A stretch of DNA of 64,000 nt from Candidatus Cryptobacteroides onthequi (GTDB lineage: Bacteria > Bacteroidota > Bacteroidia > Bacteroidales > UBA932), in NCBI GenBank assembly GCA_018066125.1, contig JAGHSA010000050.1, positions 1-64,000 of the forward strand, in the 5' to 3' direction. Made by a program: the position numbers and the translations under genes. The notes under the pieces were generated by a model. That model saw only the letters and a list, made by a program, of their open reading frames with translations, had not been told where the DNA came from and searched no databases. The number at the start of each line of letters is the position of its first letter. Position 1 is the stretch's first letter. Shown here in pieces: positions 50,098-60,242 of the stretch.

Positions 50098-51265
50098 AGG
50101 ACTTGTGTGTTTTCGGAGCCATGTCCGTCAGTATCTCATACACACCGTCAGGCAGAGACGACTCATCGAAATCCATGATGGAGAAATGAGCCGACTCAGG
50201 AGACGTGATGTAGGCTGAGGCGACTGGATAGGCTATATTGTGCGTAAATATGTTTTTCTCTCTGAAAGACTTGAAACAGTCCGACACTATGGACATCCGG
50301 GGATCTATGATCCTGAAATCCGCTGCAAGCGACTGCTTCCTGGCGATATCGGCCTCATCGTCAGAAGAGACCAGCTCATGACATATCCTTTCAAGCTCCG
50401 GGACGGAAACGGCATAGTCGTCGATCAGCAGGGCATCTACACGCATCCCGGCAGCACGGCATGTATCCAGCACGGATCTGAGAATATCTGCATGATGACT
50501 TACGCCTGCTGAATCTCCTCCTGCGACGGGCTCACAGATGACTTTGCAGACAGAGACCGTATCACCGCGTCCTTTCATCATCTCCGAGAAAACCCGCTGG
50601 TAAACACGGGAACGTGACACCTCTGGTGACGCCAGTACGGCAATATTCACCGGATGGCGTCCTTCACTGACCGCAGCCGATATCATGGAAGTCACCGGGC
50701 TGAATACCGGGATATCCACTCCGAATGATCTGATGAGGGTATCGATATCTGATCTGCCGTAGACAGCCATTAATGGTGAAGACAGCACGACCGCCTTCGC
50801 AGATGGCTTGTGAGAACGTCCGTCGGCGTCATATGCAGCAAGTCTGCACACCGTATCGAGTGAAGCCATGAAAGCGCGGACAGCGATCTCTCTGAGGTCA
50901 GCCTCCCTTCCTCCGATATACCCAGAATAAGGGATATACCTGTCGTCCATGACGGACGCGATGCGCTCTCCTGCAAAATCAGGAAGACCGTCCGCTGCCG
51001 CTGAGCCATCGACATTGTCGAAAACATCCGATGACATGAATGTCTCACTCAAGAGGACACATCTCTCCGGCGAATCGATGACAGCGATATCAGCATTGAC
51101 ACGCTCGCCGGTACATGAGACGAGCAGCGCGTGTTCTCTCATATGAGGAGAAGTGAGGATGCTGTCAACGTACGGAATCGGAGGACACGATACCACATGA
51201 CGTCCCCTGCATCCGCCCAGGATGAAGAGAGTGAGAGCCAGAAATATGTATAGCGCCTTTTTCAT
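50063..51265 (-). CDS. Lipoprotein of unknown function
   Basis: 400 residues, lipobox GGC (Cys19). No family recognised. Alternating hydrophobic strands and helices (for example SAKAVVLSSPLMAVYG, NIAVLASPEVSRSRVY, VDALLIDDYAV) suggest a Rossmann-like or periplasmic-binding-protein fold with two lobes. No catalytic motif stands out. Its end overlaps the exonuclease start by 35 bases, an unusually long overlap with a cytoplasmic partner. A consensus -7 box lies 20 bases upstream (51293-51286). Confidence 0.7.
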   Translation of the reverse strand: MKKALYIFLALTLFILGGCRGRHVVSCPPIPYVDSILTSPHMREHALLVSCTGERVNADIAVIDSPERCVLLSETFMSSDVFDNVDGSAAADGLPDFAGERIASVMDDRYIPYSGYIGGREADLREIAVRAFMASLDTVCRLAAYDADGRSHKPSAKAVVLSSPLMAVYGRSDIDTLIRSFGVDIPVFSPVTSMISAAVSEGRHPVNIAVLASPEVSRSRVYQRVFSEMMKGRGDTVSVCKVICEPVAGGDSAGVSHHADILRSVLDTCRAAGMRVDALLIDDYAVSVPELERICHELVSSDDEADIARKQSLAADFRIIDPRMSIVSDCFKSFREKNIFTHNIAYPVASAYITSPESAHFSIMDFDESSLPDGVYEILTDMAPKTHKSYVQNQHFAGGN

Positions 51266-51285
51266 GCAGTCGATGCTTCAAATAG

Positions 51286-51328
51286 CAAATATAGCAAAAA
51301 AAAGGTTCCTCCCCTATGCTTCGGGGAG
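51286..51328 (-). promoter_or_regulatory. Combined terminator and promoter between the hydrolase and lipoprotein genes
   Basis: Reading the minus strand: hairpin CTCCCC/GGGGAG (51328-51309) overlapping the hydrolase stop, 5 bases, an eight-T run, then GC and the exact -7 box TATATTTG (51293-51286). The box lies 20 bases before the lipoprotein start. Confidence 0.55.
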
Positions 51329-51958
51329 TGTCTGGCAAATCTTGGGGACGAGAAAGGTATGGATATGCTCTTCTTCCATGAAATGGGTGCCGTCATATAT
51401 GGCGAAGGTATCTTCTCCGAAGCGTCGCTTCCACGCCCGGACATTCACGATACCCCATTTGCGGTAGTGGTCACGTGTACCGAAAAAGGCGAAAAGGAGA
51501 TGGCCGGAAGCCACATCGGACAAGGCCGAAGAGTACGCAAGTTCCTTGTGTCCTTTCCATCTGCGCAGCACATCATATTTGAAATGCAGCGGCTGGCGCC
51601 TGCCGGGACGAGGCTTATAGATATGGTCCAGAAGTGCAGTCACTCCAGGAACGAGAGACAGCCAGGCCAGATGAGTGAAAGCCGACGGCGTACCCATTGC
51701 AGGGGATACAAGGATATGCGGCACGCCCCTGATGCACAAGGCATGAGTCGCGCCCATGGACTCCCCTATCACAAGTGCGGGGTCGAGTTCCTGCACCCAT
51801 GCAGATATCTGTCCGAAAGCCTCGTCCGGATCAAAAGAGTAGGTCCTCACCACCACCCTGATGTCTGGGCGGCGGAGGGCCAGGCATTCAGAAAGAATGG
51901 CGGGGATCCTGCTGTCCTCGCCACCTCCCATACCATGTATGTAAAGAACGTTTTTCAA
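51314..51958 (-). CDS. Small alpha/beta hydrolase with TTG start
   Basis: 214 residues if translation starts at TTG 51958, which overlaps the pssA stop in TTGA. No ATG allows the first strand and oxyanion motif (LYIHGMGGG) to be kept, which is the reason for this start. The nucleophile elbow is GESMG (Ser67); the acid is probably Asp in FFGTRDHY and the base His in YDGTHFMEE, giving a full triad. It resembles small esterase-like hydrolases of the YqiA/UPF0227 type. Substrate unknown. Translationally coupled to pssA. Confidence 0.8.
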   Translation of the reverse strand: MKNVLYIHGMGGGEDSRIPAILSECLALRRPDIRVVVRTYSFDPDEAFGQISAWVQELDPALVIGESMGATHALCIRGVPHILVSPAMGTPSAFTHLAWLSLVPGVTALLDHIYKPRPGRRQPLHFKYDVLRRWKGHKELAYSSALSDVASGHLLFAFFGTRDHYRKWGIVNVRAWKRRFGEDTFAIYDGTHFMEEEHIHTFLVPKICQTLPEA

Positions 51959-52680
51959 ATCCTGAACAGTGCGAACACGATATTCATGAGTGCATATACC
52001 ACGAATGTGAGCAGCACCGCAAGAGACCAGTTGAGACCCAGAGACGCCACGATGGCCACGATGACCGCCACATTCACAAGGAAGGAGATACGCTTGCGTG
52101 ATGTGACCGGATCCGACTCCTTGCCTTTGCCGAATTTCATCGAGAACATCGGGATCTCGCATACGAGCAGAGCCGAAAGAACGACTGCAAGTACAGGGAT
52201 GAACAGATATCCGGCCGCCCATGCAGCGAGGAAAGTGTTCTGGTCATGTGCGATGAAATAACAGAGCGAGCCGCAGATCATGGCCGCAGACGGTGTAGCC
52301 AGGCCGATGAAACTGTCATGCTGCCTCTCATCCACATTGAACTTCGCCAGCCTTATCCCGCTGAATACAGCGAGTACGAGCGGAATGTAGCACAGCCATG
52401 ATTCAGAGAATGTGCACACCCTCATGGTCTGATAGAGCATGAGAGCAGGCAGAACTCCGAAACTTACCATATCGGAAAGAGAGTCAAGTTCCTTTCCGAG
52501 ATCGGAATACGCATTCAATGCCCTGGCCGCGAGGCCGTCACAGAAATCAAACACCGAGGCCGCCAGCATGAGCGGAAAGGCGATTTCAAATCTGCCTTTG
52601 AATGTGAATATCACCCCCAGGACTCCTGAAAGGAGGTTCATGGAGGTGATAAGATCCGGTATATACCTGGTGGCTTTCAT
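51955..52680 (-). CDS. pssA: CDP-diacylglycerol-serine O-phosphatidyltransferase
   Basis: 241 residues with about seven membrane helices. The CDP-alcohol phosphotransferase motif is complete (DGLAAR at 48-53, GKELDSLSD at 62-70). It makes phosphatidylserine, the precursor of phosphatidylethanolamine, in the inner membrane. It matches the type II (membrane) enzyme. Its start overlaps the peptidase stop by one base (TAATG), and its stop overlaps the TTG start of the hydrolase. Confidence 0.92.
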   Translation of the reverse strand: MKATRYIPDLITSMNLLSGVLGVIFTFKGRFEIAFPLMLAASVFDFCDGLAARALNAYSDLGKELDSLSDMVSFGVLPALMLYQTMRVCTFSESWLCYIPLVLAVFSGIRLAKFNVDERQHDSFIGLATPSAAMICGSLCYFIAHDQNTFLAAWAAGYLFIPVLAVVLSALLVCEIPMFSMKFGKGKESDPVTSRKRISFLVNVAVIVAIVASLGLNWSLAVLLTFVVYALMNIVFALFRI

Positions 52681-53891
52681 TATTTGATGCCGAGTTTAGC
52701 CTTGAGTTCCTTTGGAAGAGCATCCTTGTGGACAACGACATCCATGCTCTTGCCGGCAACGAATGACTCTGTTGCATACCAGAGACCTGCATACTTGCCT
52801 GAAGCGCCCCATGAATTCTTCACCATGTAGTACTTCTTGCCGTTCTGATCCTTTGCGATGCCATATATCTGCATGCCGTGGTCATCGGTTGTGCTCTTGT
52901 TGTTGAAGCCGATCTGGCGGAATTCCTGTGTAGCCTCATACTCTACAGGCTCCGGAACCTCTGCCTTTTCAGCATTTGGCTCGTTTGCCTTGCCCACCCA
53001 GCGCTCCTGATCCGAGCCGGTACTTGCCTTTACCTCTGAGTTGACGAGGATTGCGAGGCCGTCACGGGTAAATCCAGGCTCACTTACGTCTGAACCCCAC
53101 GCGAGGGTGTATCCATTCATGACAGCGTTGTCGATCACAGCCATGAACTCATCGATAGGAACATTGTATGCCCTGTCCCAGCGCCAGTTGTCGCAGATCT
53201 CGATCGCGAACTGAGTGTAGAAAGGATGGTGTGTGAAAGATGTGATGGATACGTAGTCATCAGGATTGAACTTGAGAGCGTCGCGGTAAGAAGCCGGAGT
53301 ATAGCTCTTTCCATCCACCTCGAATGTCTCAGGATATGCACCGAGATATGCCTGAAGGATGCCGTCGAAGCCATTATGCCATGCTGTGGTCAGAGTCCTG
53401 TTTGGATTCTTCACGACAGCCTCTACATAAGCCTTGAGAACTGCGTCAAGCTCGCCCTGGACAGGAAGCTCGGTGCCGTAATTCATACCTGTCATCGCAG
53501 CCTGAGGCACGATACCGTAGTCACGGATGACATGAAGGACGTCGTCAGCCTCGCTGCCTGCACCGAAAGTGAGGTTGCCGTCAAGGTAGACATACTTGAG
53601 CGCCCTGTCGCTGTATGAGTGGCTTACCACGAACATCTCGGAGAAATCAGGATACTTCGCCTCATCCTTGATCTTGTTGAGACGGATCACCTCAGACTCC
53701 ACGAAACCGATAGTCGAATATGCCCAGCATGTGCCGCTGCGATACTGGTTCTTTACCGGAGTGATAGGATTCTCCTTCACTACAGTGAACTGATAGTCAG
53801 GGAATTTCTGTGCCGCCCTTATCTGAGCGTCTGCAACAGTGGATGCAGTAAGCACAACAAGTGCAGCGATGGCTGCTTTGTAATTTTTCAT
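52680..53891 (-). CDS. Secreted C1 (papain/bleomycin hydrolase-like) cysteine peptidase
   Basis: 403 residues with a cleavable signal peptide (cut after VADA). The papain triad is present: oxyanion Gln49 and Cys55 in SGTCWAYSTIGF, His in TTDDHGMQIYG and Asn in VKNSWG. Size and motifs fit the C1B group found as aminopeptidase C-like secreted proteases in Bacteroidetes. It probably digests peptides in the periplasm. First gene of the minus operon with pssA; a -7 box TAATTTTG (53936-53929) lies 37 bases upstream. Confidence 0.92.
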   Translation of the reverse strand: MKNYKAAIAALVVLTASTVADAQIRAAQKFPDYQFTVVKENPITPVKNQYRSGTCWAYSTIGFVESEVIRLNKIKDEAKYPDFSEMFVVSHSYSDRALKYVYLDGNLTFGAGSEADDVLHVIRDYGIVPQAAMTGMNYGTELPVQGELDAVLKAYVEAVVKNPNRTLTTAWHNGFDGILQAYLGAYPETFEVDGKSYTPASYRDALKFNPDDYVSITSFTHHPFYTQFAIEICDNWRWDRAYNVPIDEFMAVIDNAVMNGYTLAWGSDVSEPGFTRDGLAILVNSEVKASTGSDQERWVGKANEPNAEKAEVPEPVEYEATQEFRQIGFNNKSTTDDHGMQIYGIAKDQNGKKYYMVKNSWGASGKYAGLWYATESFVAGKSMDVVVHKDALPKELKAKLGIK

Positions 53892-53928
53892 ATCTGCGAT
53901 TATTAGTAATATCCTATAAGTGCAACTG

Positions 53929-54035
53929 CAAAATTAGGCATTTTATCTCACATGAACAACCGCCGCACAGGCACCTCAGAGTGAGATTGCCGCGTCCCGC
54001 TCTATTGACAGAACAAGCGGGATGCAGTATATTTG
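53929..54035. promoter_or_regulatory. Divergent promoters of the C1 peptidase and RluA genes
   Basis: Minus TAATTTTG (53936-53929) serves the C1 peptidase. Plus TATATTTG (54028-54035), with ATTG 20 bases upstream (54004-54007), serves the RluA gene and ends only 4 bases before its ATG. Confidence 0.5.
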
Positions 54036-54039
54036 CAAT

Positions 54040-54969
54040 ATGAAATATACAGTAGAACACAGCTCACCGCTGCTGAAATACCTTTATGAGATCATGCCCG
54101 ACCAAAGCAGGACTTCTGTCAAGAAGTATCTGGAGGACAGGCGGATACAGGTCAACGGAGAAATAACGGGCGCATTCGACCTCCCGCTCAGACATGGAGA
54201 TGTCATCAACATAGTCCCGAAGGGCGTCGCCATCACAGAGAGTGTCAGGATCGGAGCAAGGGAAGAGGCCGAATCGAAAGGCGTCAGGATCATCTATGAA
54301 GATGAGTGGATCATCATCATAGACAAGAAGGCCGGCGTGCCCACCATCAGACAGAGCACAAAGGAAGGCGACACCGCATACTCCATCCTGACGTCCTACG
54401 TCAAGGCAAAGGCCGGTGCAGAAAGGCACCATCTCAAAATCTACGGGAAGGGTCCTGCCCGTGTGTTCATCGTGCACAGGATCGACATGGGGACTTCCGG
54501 ACTGCTGCTTTTCGCGAAGGATGAAAGGACTAAGGATCTCCTGCAGAGCAAATGGAATTCCATGGTCCTCGAGCGCAGGTACAAGGCCGTGGTCGAAGGC
54601 TGCATAGTACCTCCGGACGGCACTGTCGAATCCTGGCTCACAGAGAACGAGAAGTCATTCAAGATGAGTTCGAGCCCGTTCGATGACGGAGGAGAACATG
54701 CTGTCTCACACTACAGGACTATCGTACCGGGAAAGAAATACTCGGCAGTAGAATTCGAACTTGAGACAGGAAGGAAGAACCAGATACGTGTGCACTGCCA
54801 GGTCCTCGGCCATCCGATCGCCGGTGACCGCAAATACGGAGCAACCTCAAACCCCATCAGGAGACTTGCCCTCCATGCCGCCACACTGGTATTCCGTCAC
54901 CCTCAGACCAATGAGGTCATGCGGTTCACCTCACCGGTCCCTAAAGAGTTCGACTCGATAATACGCTGA
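54040..54969 (+). CDS. RluA-family pseudouridine synthase
   Basis: 309 residues from ATG 54040. An N-terminal S4 RNA-binding domain (about 10-62, SVKKYLEDRRIQVNG) precedes the synthase domain with VHRIDMGTSGLLLFAK (catalytic Asp149) and ETGRKNQIRVH. It isomerises uridine in 23S rRNA or tRNA; the exact site cannot be assigned. An in-frame ATG at 54022 lies upstream of the -7 box, so the later ATG is preferred. Confidence 0.9.
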   Translation: MKYTVEHSSPLLKYLYEIMPDQSRTSVKKYLEDRRIQVNGEITGAFDLPLRHGDVINIVPKGVAITESVRIGAREEAESKGVRIIYEDEWIIIIDKKAGVPTIRQSTKEGDTAYSILTSYVKAKAGAERHHLKIYGKGPARVFIVHRIDMGTSGLLLFAKDERTKDLLQSKWNSMVLERRYKAVVEGCIVPPDGTVESWLTENEKSFKMSSSPFDDGGEHAVSHYRTIVPGKKYSAVEFELETGRKNQIRVHCQVLGHPIAGDRKYGATSNPIRRLALHAATLVFRHPQTNEVMRFTSPVPKEFDSIIR

Positions 54970-54990
54970 CAGCACAATGCTCCAGAAAAA

Positions 54991-55022
54991 AAGAGAGGCT
55001 GACCATCGGGTCAGCCTCTCTT
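54991..55022. terminator. Terminator between RluA and gapA
   Basis: Fourteen-bp stem AAGAGAGGCTGACC (54991-55004), loop ATCG, complement (55009-55022). A seven-A tract before it becomes the T-run for gapA on the minus strand, its main client. The plus side has only TT. Confidence 0.87.
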
Positions 55023-55039
55023 GTATCTGAGGTTCAAAA

Positions 55040-56050
<1,011 letters not shown>

Positions 56051-56168
56051 TTAATATAAGTTAAACAACAATTATTACAAGTCAATGAATATCAGCGCAT
56101 TGAATATCAATAGGTTCTACGCGCCCCAATTCGCGATGCAAAATTAATAAAAAAAGTTAAGAAATCCA

Positions 56169-56176
56169 TATCTTTG
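56169..56176 (+). promoter_or_regulatory. -7 box of the surE-lpxB operon
   Basis: Exact TAnnTTTG match (TATCTTTG) in the AT-rich gap after gapA, 18 bases before the surE start at 56195. No TTTG -33 element is visible. Confidence 0.5.
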
Positions 56177-56194
56177 CAAAAAATATCACTGCCG

Positions 56195-57037
56195 ATGAGA
56201 ATACTTGTCACCAACGATGACGGATACAAGGCAAGGGGCATCCAGGTGCTTGTGGACATGCTCAGACCTTTCGGAGAGATCACCGTCATAGCACCCAAAT
56301 ACCACCAGTCAGGCACATCCATGGCAGTGACCATGGGATTGAAGCCCATCGCCGTCAAGCGGCTCCCCGACCGCGACGGAGTCAGGTGGTTCTATGTCGA
56401 CGGCACCCCTGCCAGCTGTGTCAAGTACGGCACGGACGAGGTATTTGCAGGGAATCTCCCGGACCTGGTGGTCAGCGGCATCAACCACGGTGCCAACTGC
56501 GCATCGGCGGTATTATATTCCGGCACTCTCGGTGCCGCCAAGGAAGCCGCGCTCGCCGGGATTCCTGCAATAGGGGTATCGCTCGACGACATGAGCCCTG
56601 ATGCCGATTTCTCATGCATGGAAGATATCTTCCCCGAGCTCTTCAGGCAGCTGCTGGGCGAGATGGACGGACGTTTCGGTGAGTACTACAACGTCAACTT
56701 CCCCGCCCTCCCCGCGTCCGGCATCAAAGGCATCAGGACAGCCAGCCAGGGCATCATCCACTGGGAAAAGGAATTCGAGCCATACGATTACCGGATATTC
56801 GACAGACTGGGCATCTCTCACAGGGACATGGGCATCACAGCCCTTCCCGAGCTGGAGGAAGGAGAGACAGCATATATCATGAAGGGCGAGCTGGTCAACG
56901 ACCCACGCAACGGGGAACATGCCGACCATACTCTTCTCAAACAGGGCTACATCACCGTCTCGGGCCACAACATCGACAGTACCGACATCGCAGAGAACGC
57001 CAGGCTCAAGGCGCAGGGCATAGAAAAAGACTTCTAG
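56195..57037 (+). CDS. surE: 5'/3'-nucleotidase SurE
   Basis: 280 residues from ATG 56195, where the conserved MRILVTNDDG begins (metal ligands Asp8, Asp9). Further SurE features are PKYHQSGTSMAV and VVSGINHGANC (Asn ligand). It dephosphorylates nucleoside monophosphates in the cytoplasm. It is somewhat longer than E. coli SurE at the C-terminus. It lies one base upstream of lpxB, an arrangement common in Bacteroidetes. Confidence 0.94.
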   Translation: MRILVTNDDGYKARGIQVLVDMLRPFGEITVIAPKYHQSGTSMAVTMGLKPIAVKRLPDRDGVRWFYVDGTPASCVKYGTDEVFAGNLPDLVVSGINHGANCASAVLYSGTLGAAKEAALAGIPAIGVSLDDMSPDADFSCMEDIFPELFRQLLGEMDGRFGEYYNVNFPALPASGIKGIRTASQGIIHWEKEFEPYDYRIFDRLGISHRDMGITALPELEEGETAYIMKGELVNDPRNGEHADHTLLKQGYITVSGHNIDSTDIAENARLKAQGIEKDF

Positions 57038-57038
57038 G

Positions 57039-58184
57039 ATGAAATATTACATCATAGCCGGAGAGGCATCCGGCGACCTCCACGGCAGCAACCTCATGAA
57101 AGGCATCTATGCCGAAGATCCCGGAGCCGAGATAAGGTTCTGGGGCGGAAGCCTCATGGACGAGGTGGGCGGCACCCTTGTCCAGGACTACAAGGACGGG
57201 GCAGTCATGGGCCTGGGGGACGTGATAGCCAAGGCTGGAGCCCTCCTGGGCAACGTGAAGCGCTGCCGCCAGGACATCCTTTCATTCGATCCCGATGTCG
57301 TGATACTCATCGACTACCCCGGATTCAACTTCAAGATCGCGGAATTCGCGCACAAGCGCGGATACAAGGTCTTCTACTACATAGCGCCGAAGACATGGGC
57401 TTCGCGTGAGGGACGCAACCGCAAGCTCAAGTCTTTCGTCGACCGCCTGTTCATCGTATTCCCGTTCGAGGTGCCGTACTTCGAGTCGAAGGGCATCCCT
57501 TTCATCTACAAGGGCAACCCCCTCATCGATGCCATCGACGGTTCTGCCGCAATGGCAGAGACACGCGAGGCCTTCCTGCACAGGCACGGACTTGAAGGAA
57601 AGAGGTGCATCGCCATCCTTGCCGGCTCCAGAAAGGGCGAGATCGGCAGGACCATGCCGGTGGGCATCGAAGTGGCCGACAGACTCCATGCCATGCCGCA
57701 ATTCAGGGACACCGTGTTCATGGTGGCAGGTGCGCCCTCCCGCAGCCGCGAGGACTATGAGAGCCACATCGGCGGAAGGGACTACATCAGACTCATTTTC
57801 GGTGACACCTACGGCATATTGAGGCATTCTGACGCCGCAATGATCAATTCCGGAACGGCATCACTCGAGGCAGCGCTAATCGGCACGCCTCAGGTCGTGG
57901 TGTACTCGTTCGCAAAGCTCACGATGGCAGTTGTGCGCCGCATCGTCAAGGTGAAGTACATCAGCCTCGGCAACCTCATCGTGGACAAGCCCGTGTTCCG
58001 CGAGCTCATCCAGGAAGATATGAATGCCCGGGAAGTCGGTGATGAAATCATCAGGCTCATCGAAGACGGAGGCTACAGATCCAGGATGCTTGATGGCTAT
58101 ACAGAAATAAGAGACGCCCTCGGAAAATCCGGAGCGTCCCGTTCTGTAGCAAAAGCCATGATAGAAGAACTCAGAAAATCCTGA
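57039..58184 (+). CDS. lpxB: Lipid-A-disaccharide synthase
   Basis: 381 residues, GT19 family. N-terminal AGEASGDLHGSNL, RFWGGSLM, MGLGDVI and YYIAPKTWASREGR motifs are typical; the C-terminal NSGTASLEAAL region binds UDP. It joins UDP-diacylglucosamine and lipid X to form the lipid A disaccharide at the inner membrane. One base after surE; its stop directly abuts the convergent beta-helix gene. Confidence 0.95.
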   Translation: MKYYIIAGEASGDLHGSNLMKGIYAEDPGAEIRFWGGSLMDEVGGTLVQDYKDGAVMGLGDVIAKAGALLGNVKRCRQDILSFDPDVVILIDYPGFNFKIAEFAHKRGYKVFYYIAPKTWASREGRNRKLKSFVDRLFIVFPFEVPYFESKGIPFIYKGNPLIDAIDGSAAMAETREAFLHRHGLEGKRCIAILAGSRKGEIGRTMPVGIEVADRLHAMPQFRDTVFMVAGAPSRSREDYESHIGGRDYIRLIFGDTYGILRHSDAAMINSGTASLEAALIGTPQVVVYSFAKLTMAVVRRIVKVKYISLGNLIVDKPVFRELIQEDMNAREVGDEIIRLIEDGGYRSRMLDGYTEIRDALGKSGASRSVAKAMIEELRKS

Positions 58185-60230
58185 TCACCAGTCACTGAGC
58201 TGGCGGGATTCGTATTTCTCGACCGTGGCGGCAAACCTCGCGGCCATGACAGGATCCGTCTGGGCCAGTTTCTTCCAGGCCTCATCTCCATACACACCGG
58301 CCTCTGTCCAGTCGAATGGCTCAAAGCCGATACGGCGTACAGCACTGCTGTCTCTGATGGTGAAATCCGATGTTTCCGGACTGGTGAATCCAGGATCCGC
58401 GACTATCGAGCCGGTATCCCAGCCGGTCTGTTCCTTCCAGGCTTCAAGGTCAAGGCCATTGAAGCTGACGTCACCGCTGTAGCACCAGTAGAGGTTGTCA
58501 TGACAGTCAGACCTGACCTTTCCCCACTGCATGCCGTACATGTTGCCCTGAGAATAACAGATGATATTGCGGGCAAAGTCGAATGACTTGTGCTCCTCGA
58601 TCCTGGTCGCCTCCATCTGGGCACGTATCTGACCGGCAAAGATGTTGTTCAGGATATGGTTCTCCCTGCCGTAATGCTGGTGGAAAGCCGAGCTCTTGCA
58701 GTTATATACAAGATTGTACGCCATGGTGATGCCTGTAGAACCCTCATCGGTATAGAGTCCCCATCCGCCGTAGCCGAGCGAATAGATGTCATGGATGACA
58801 TTGTGGTCGACATGAGTGCCTTCGGACTTGCCGAGGGTATAGACACCGCCCATGTCGCTGAGCACGCCCCAGCCGATATGATGTATGTGGTTGTACTCGA
58901 TGATGTTGCGCTTGCTTGCACTGTGCATGTATCCCCACTGCCATCCGACAGACATGCCTGAATAATAGAAATCAGCCACCTCGTTGTGTGTGATGCGGCA
59001 GTCACTTGCATCGAAAAGGATCACGCCGACACCAGTTGGCATGACACGGCTGCCGTGACGCATGATGTTGTTGTCGACGGTCACATCGCGGGTGAGATAT
59101 GTATCCTCGTCCTTTCTGTGCGTGTATTCGCCGATCTTGACGCCACCGACGCCAAGATCCTCGAGAAGGCAGCTGCTGATCAGACCGCCGCGGCAGCCGG
59201 TCCTGAACCACACTGCAGAGTTGCCCGTATGAGACACCTCACAGTTTTCTATCCTGAGATTGTCCGCAAAGTCTGCAAGCACAGTGGCAGACGAGCCGAA
59301 TGAAGCCTGCTGAGGCTCCTCACCGCGCCAAGTCATCTCATGGGCTGTGTACGCCAGTGTGACGCCCTTGACCGTGACATCCTTGACATGGGCCTTCTCA
59401 TCTCCCTTTACGACGAGAAGGTTCTCCGCAAATGGGAGGATGGCACGTACCCTGCCGGCATCCTGTCCCTCACGCGGGATGTAATGCAGCTGACGCAGGG
59501 CGATGTCATAGAAATATTCGCCCGGCGCATCCATGAAGGCAAGATCGTCTTCCAGGAAGAACTGTGAACAGCGGTCCATGTGATTCCAAGGTTTCTGAGG
59601 CTTGCCCGGCACTACCAGGGAAGAGTCCTTCGGAGACCATGCGAGCACATTGCGTCGTGTGATGTCCCATGCATGCAGGAATGAGACCTTGAATTGAGTG
59701 CTCGCAGGATCGACTGAGTCCAGAACGCCTGCGGCATCTTCCGGCAGACGGCATTTCACGAGTGAAGCGCCGTTGGACGACCAGCTTTCGTATTCCTTGC
59801 CGGGAAAGAACTCCTCGAGAGGCTGGGTGAGGAAAAGTTCTCCATCATTGGGAGTCCTTGCAAGTGTCGCTCTCTCACCGCCCACGAACAGCTGCTGGAT
59901 ATCTGCGCCGAGAGGCATGACGGATGAGAGGTCCGACACCCAAGTACCGTCTTCCTGAACGGTGAAAGGCGGAAGTTCGCGGCCACCGGAAATGACTGTC
60001 CTGCCCATCCCGGCGCCTGTGATGCACAGACCAGAATTGTCCGGAGTCAGGACAAGAGGAGTCGTGAGATTGTAGGTTCCCTCCTTGAGACGGATGGTGA
60101 CAGGCGAACCGTTCGTCCTGGATCTGGCTACAGCCTCGGCAAGGTCATCACCGGGTCTGACTGTGACAGTGCCTGTCTGACAGGATGCAGCGGCTGCTGC
60201 AATCAATAGAATGGGAATCAGCCTTTTCAT
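58185..60230 (-). CDS. Right-handed beta-helix lipoprotein, GH141-like
   Basis: 681 residues, lipobox ASC (Cys17). The N-terminal DDLAEAVARSR and IRLKEGTYNLTTPL opening and repeated right-handed parallel beta-helix turns (about 280-570, for example NLRIENCEVSHTGNSAVW, IIEYNHIHHIGWGVLSDMGGVY) resemble GH141 and related glycosidases. LARTPNDGELF near 120 is typical of that group. Fucosidase or xylanase activity is possible; the substrate is not deducible. It follows yggS by 12 bases, so a secreted glycosidase appears to be cotranscribed with housekeeping genes. Confidence 0.78.
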   Translation of the reverse strand: MKRLIPILLIAAAAASCQTGTVTVRPGDDLAEAVARSRTNGSPVTIRLKEGTYNLTTPLVLTPDNSGLCITGAGMGRTVISGGRELPPFTVQEDGTWVSDLSSVMPLGADIQQLFVGGERATLARTPNDGELFLTQPLEEFFPGKEYESWSSNGASLVKCRLPEDAAGVLDSVDPASTQFKVSFLHAWDITRRNVLAWSPKDSSLVVPGKPQKPWNHMDRCSQFFLEDDLAFMDAPGEYFYDIALRQLHYIPREGQDAGRVRAILPFAENLLVVKGDEKAHVKDVTVKGVTLAYTAHEMTWRGEEPQQASFGSSATVLADFADNLRIENCEVSHTGNSAVWFRTGCRGGLISSCLLEDLGVGGVKIGEYTHRKDEDTYLTRDVTVDNNIMRHGSRVMPTGVGVILFDASDCRITHNEVADFYYSGMSVGWQWGYMHSASKRNIIEYNHIHHIGWGVLSDMGGVYTLGKSEGTHVDHNVIHDIYSLGYGGWGLYTDEGSTGITMAYNLVYNCKSSAFHQHYGRENHILNNIFAGQIRAQMEATRIEEHKSFDFARNIICYSQGNMYGMQWGKVRSDCHDNLYWCYSGDVSFNGLDLEAWKEQTGWDTGSIVADPGFTSPETSDFTIRDSSAVRRIGFEPFDWTEAGVYGDEAWKKLAQTDPVMAARFAATVEKYESRQLSDW

Positions 60231-60242
60231 ATGCGATTGTGT

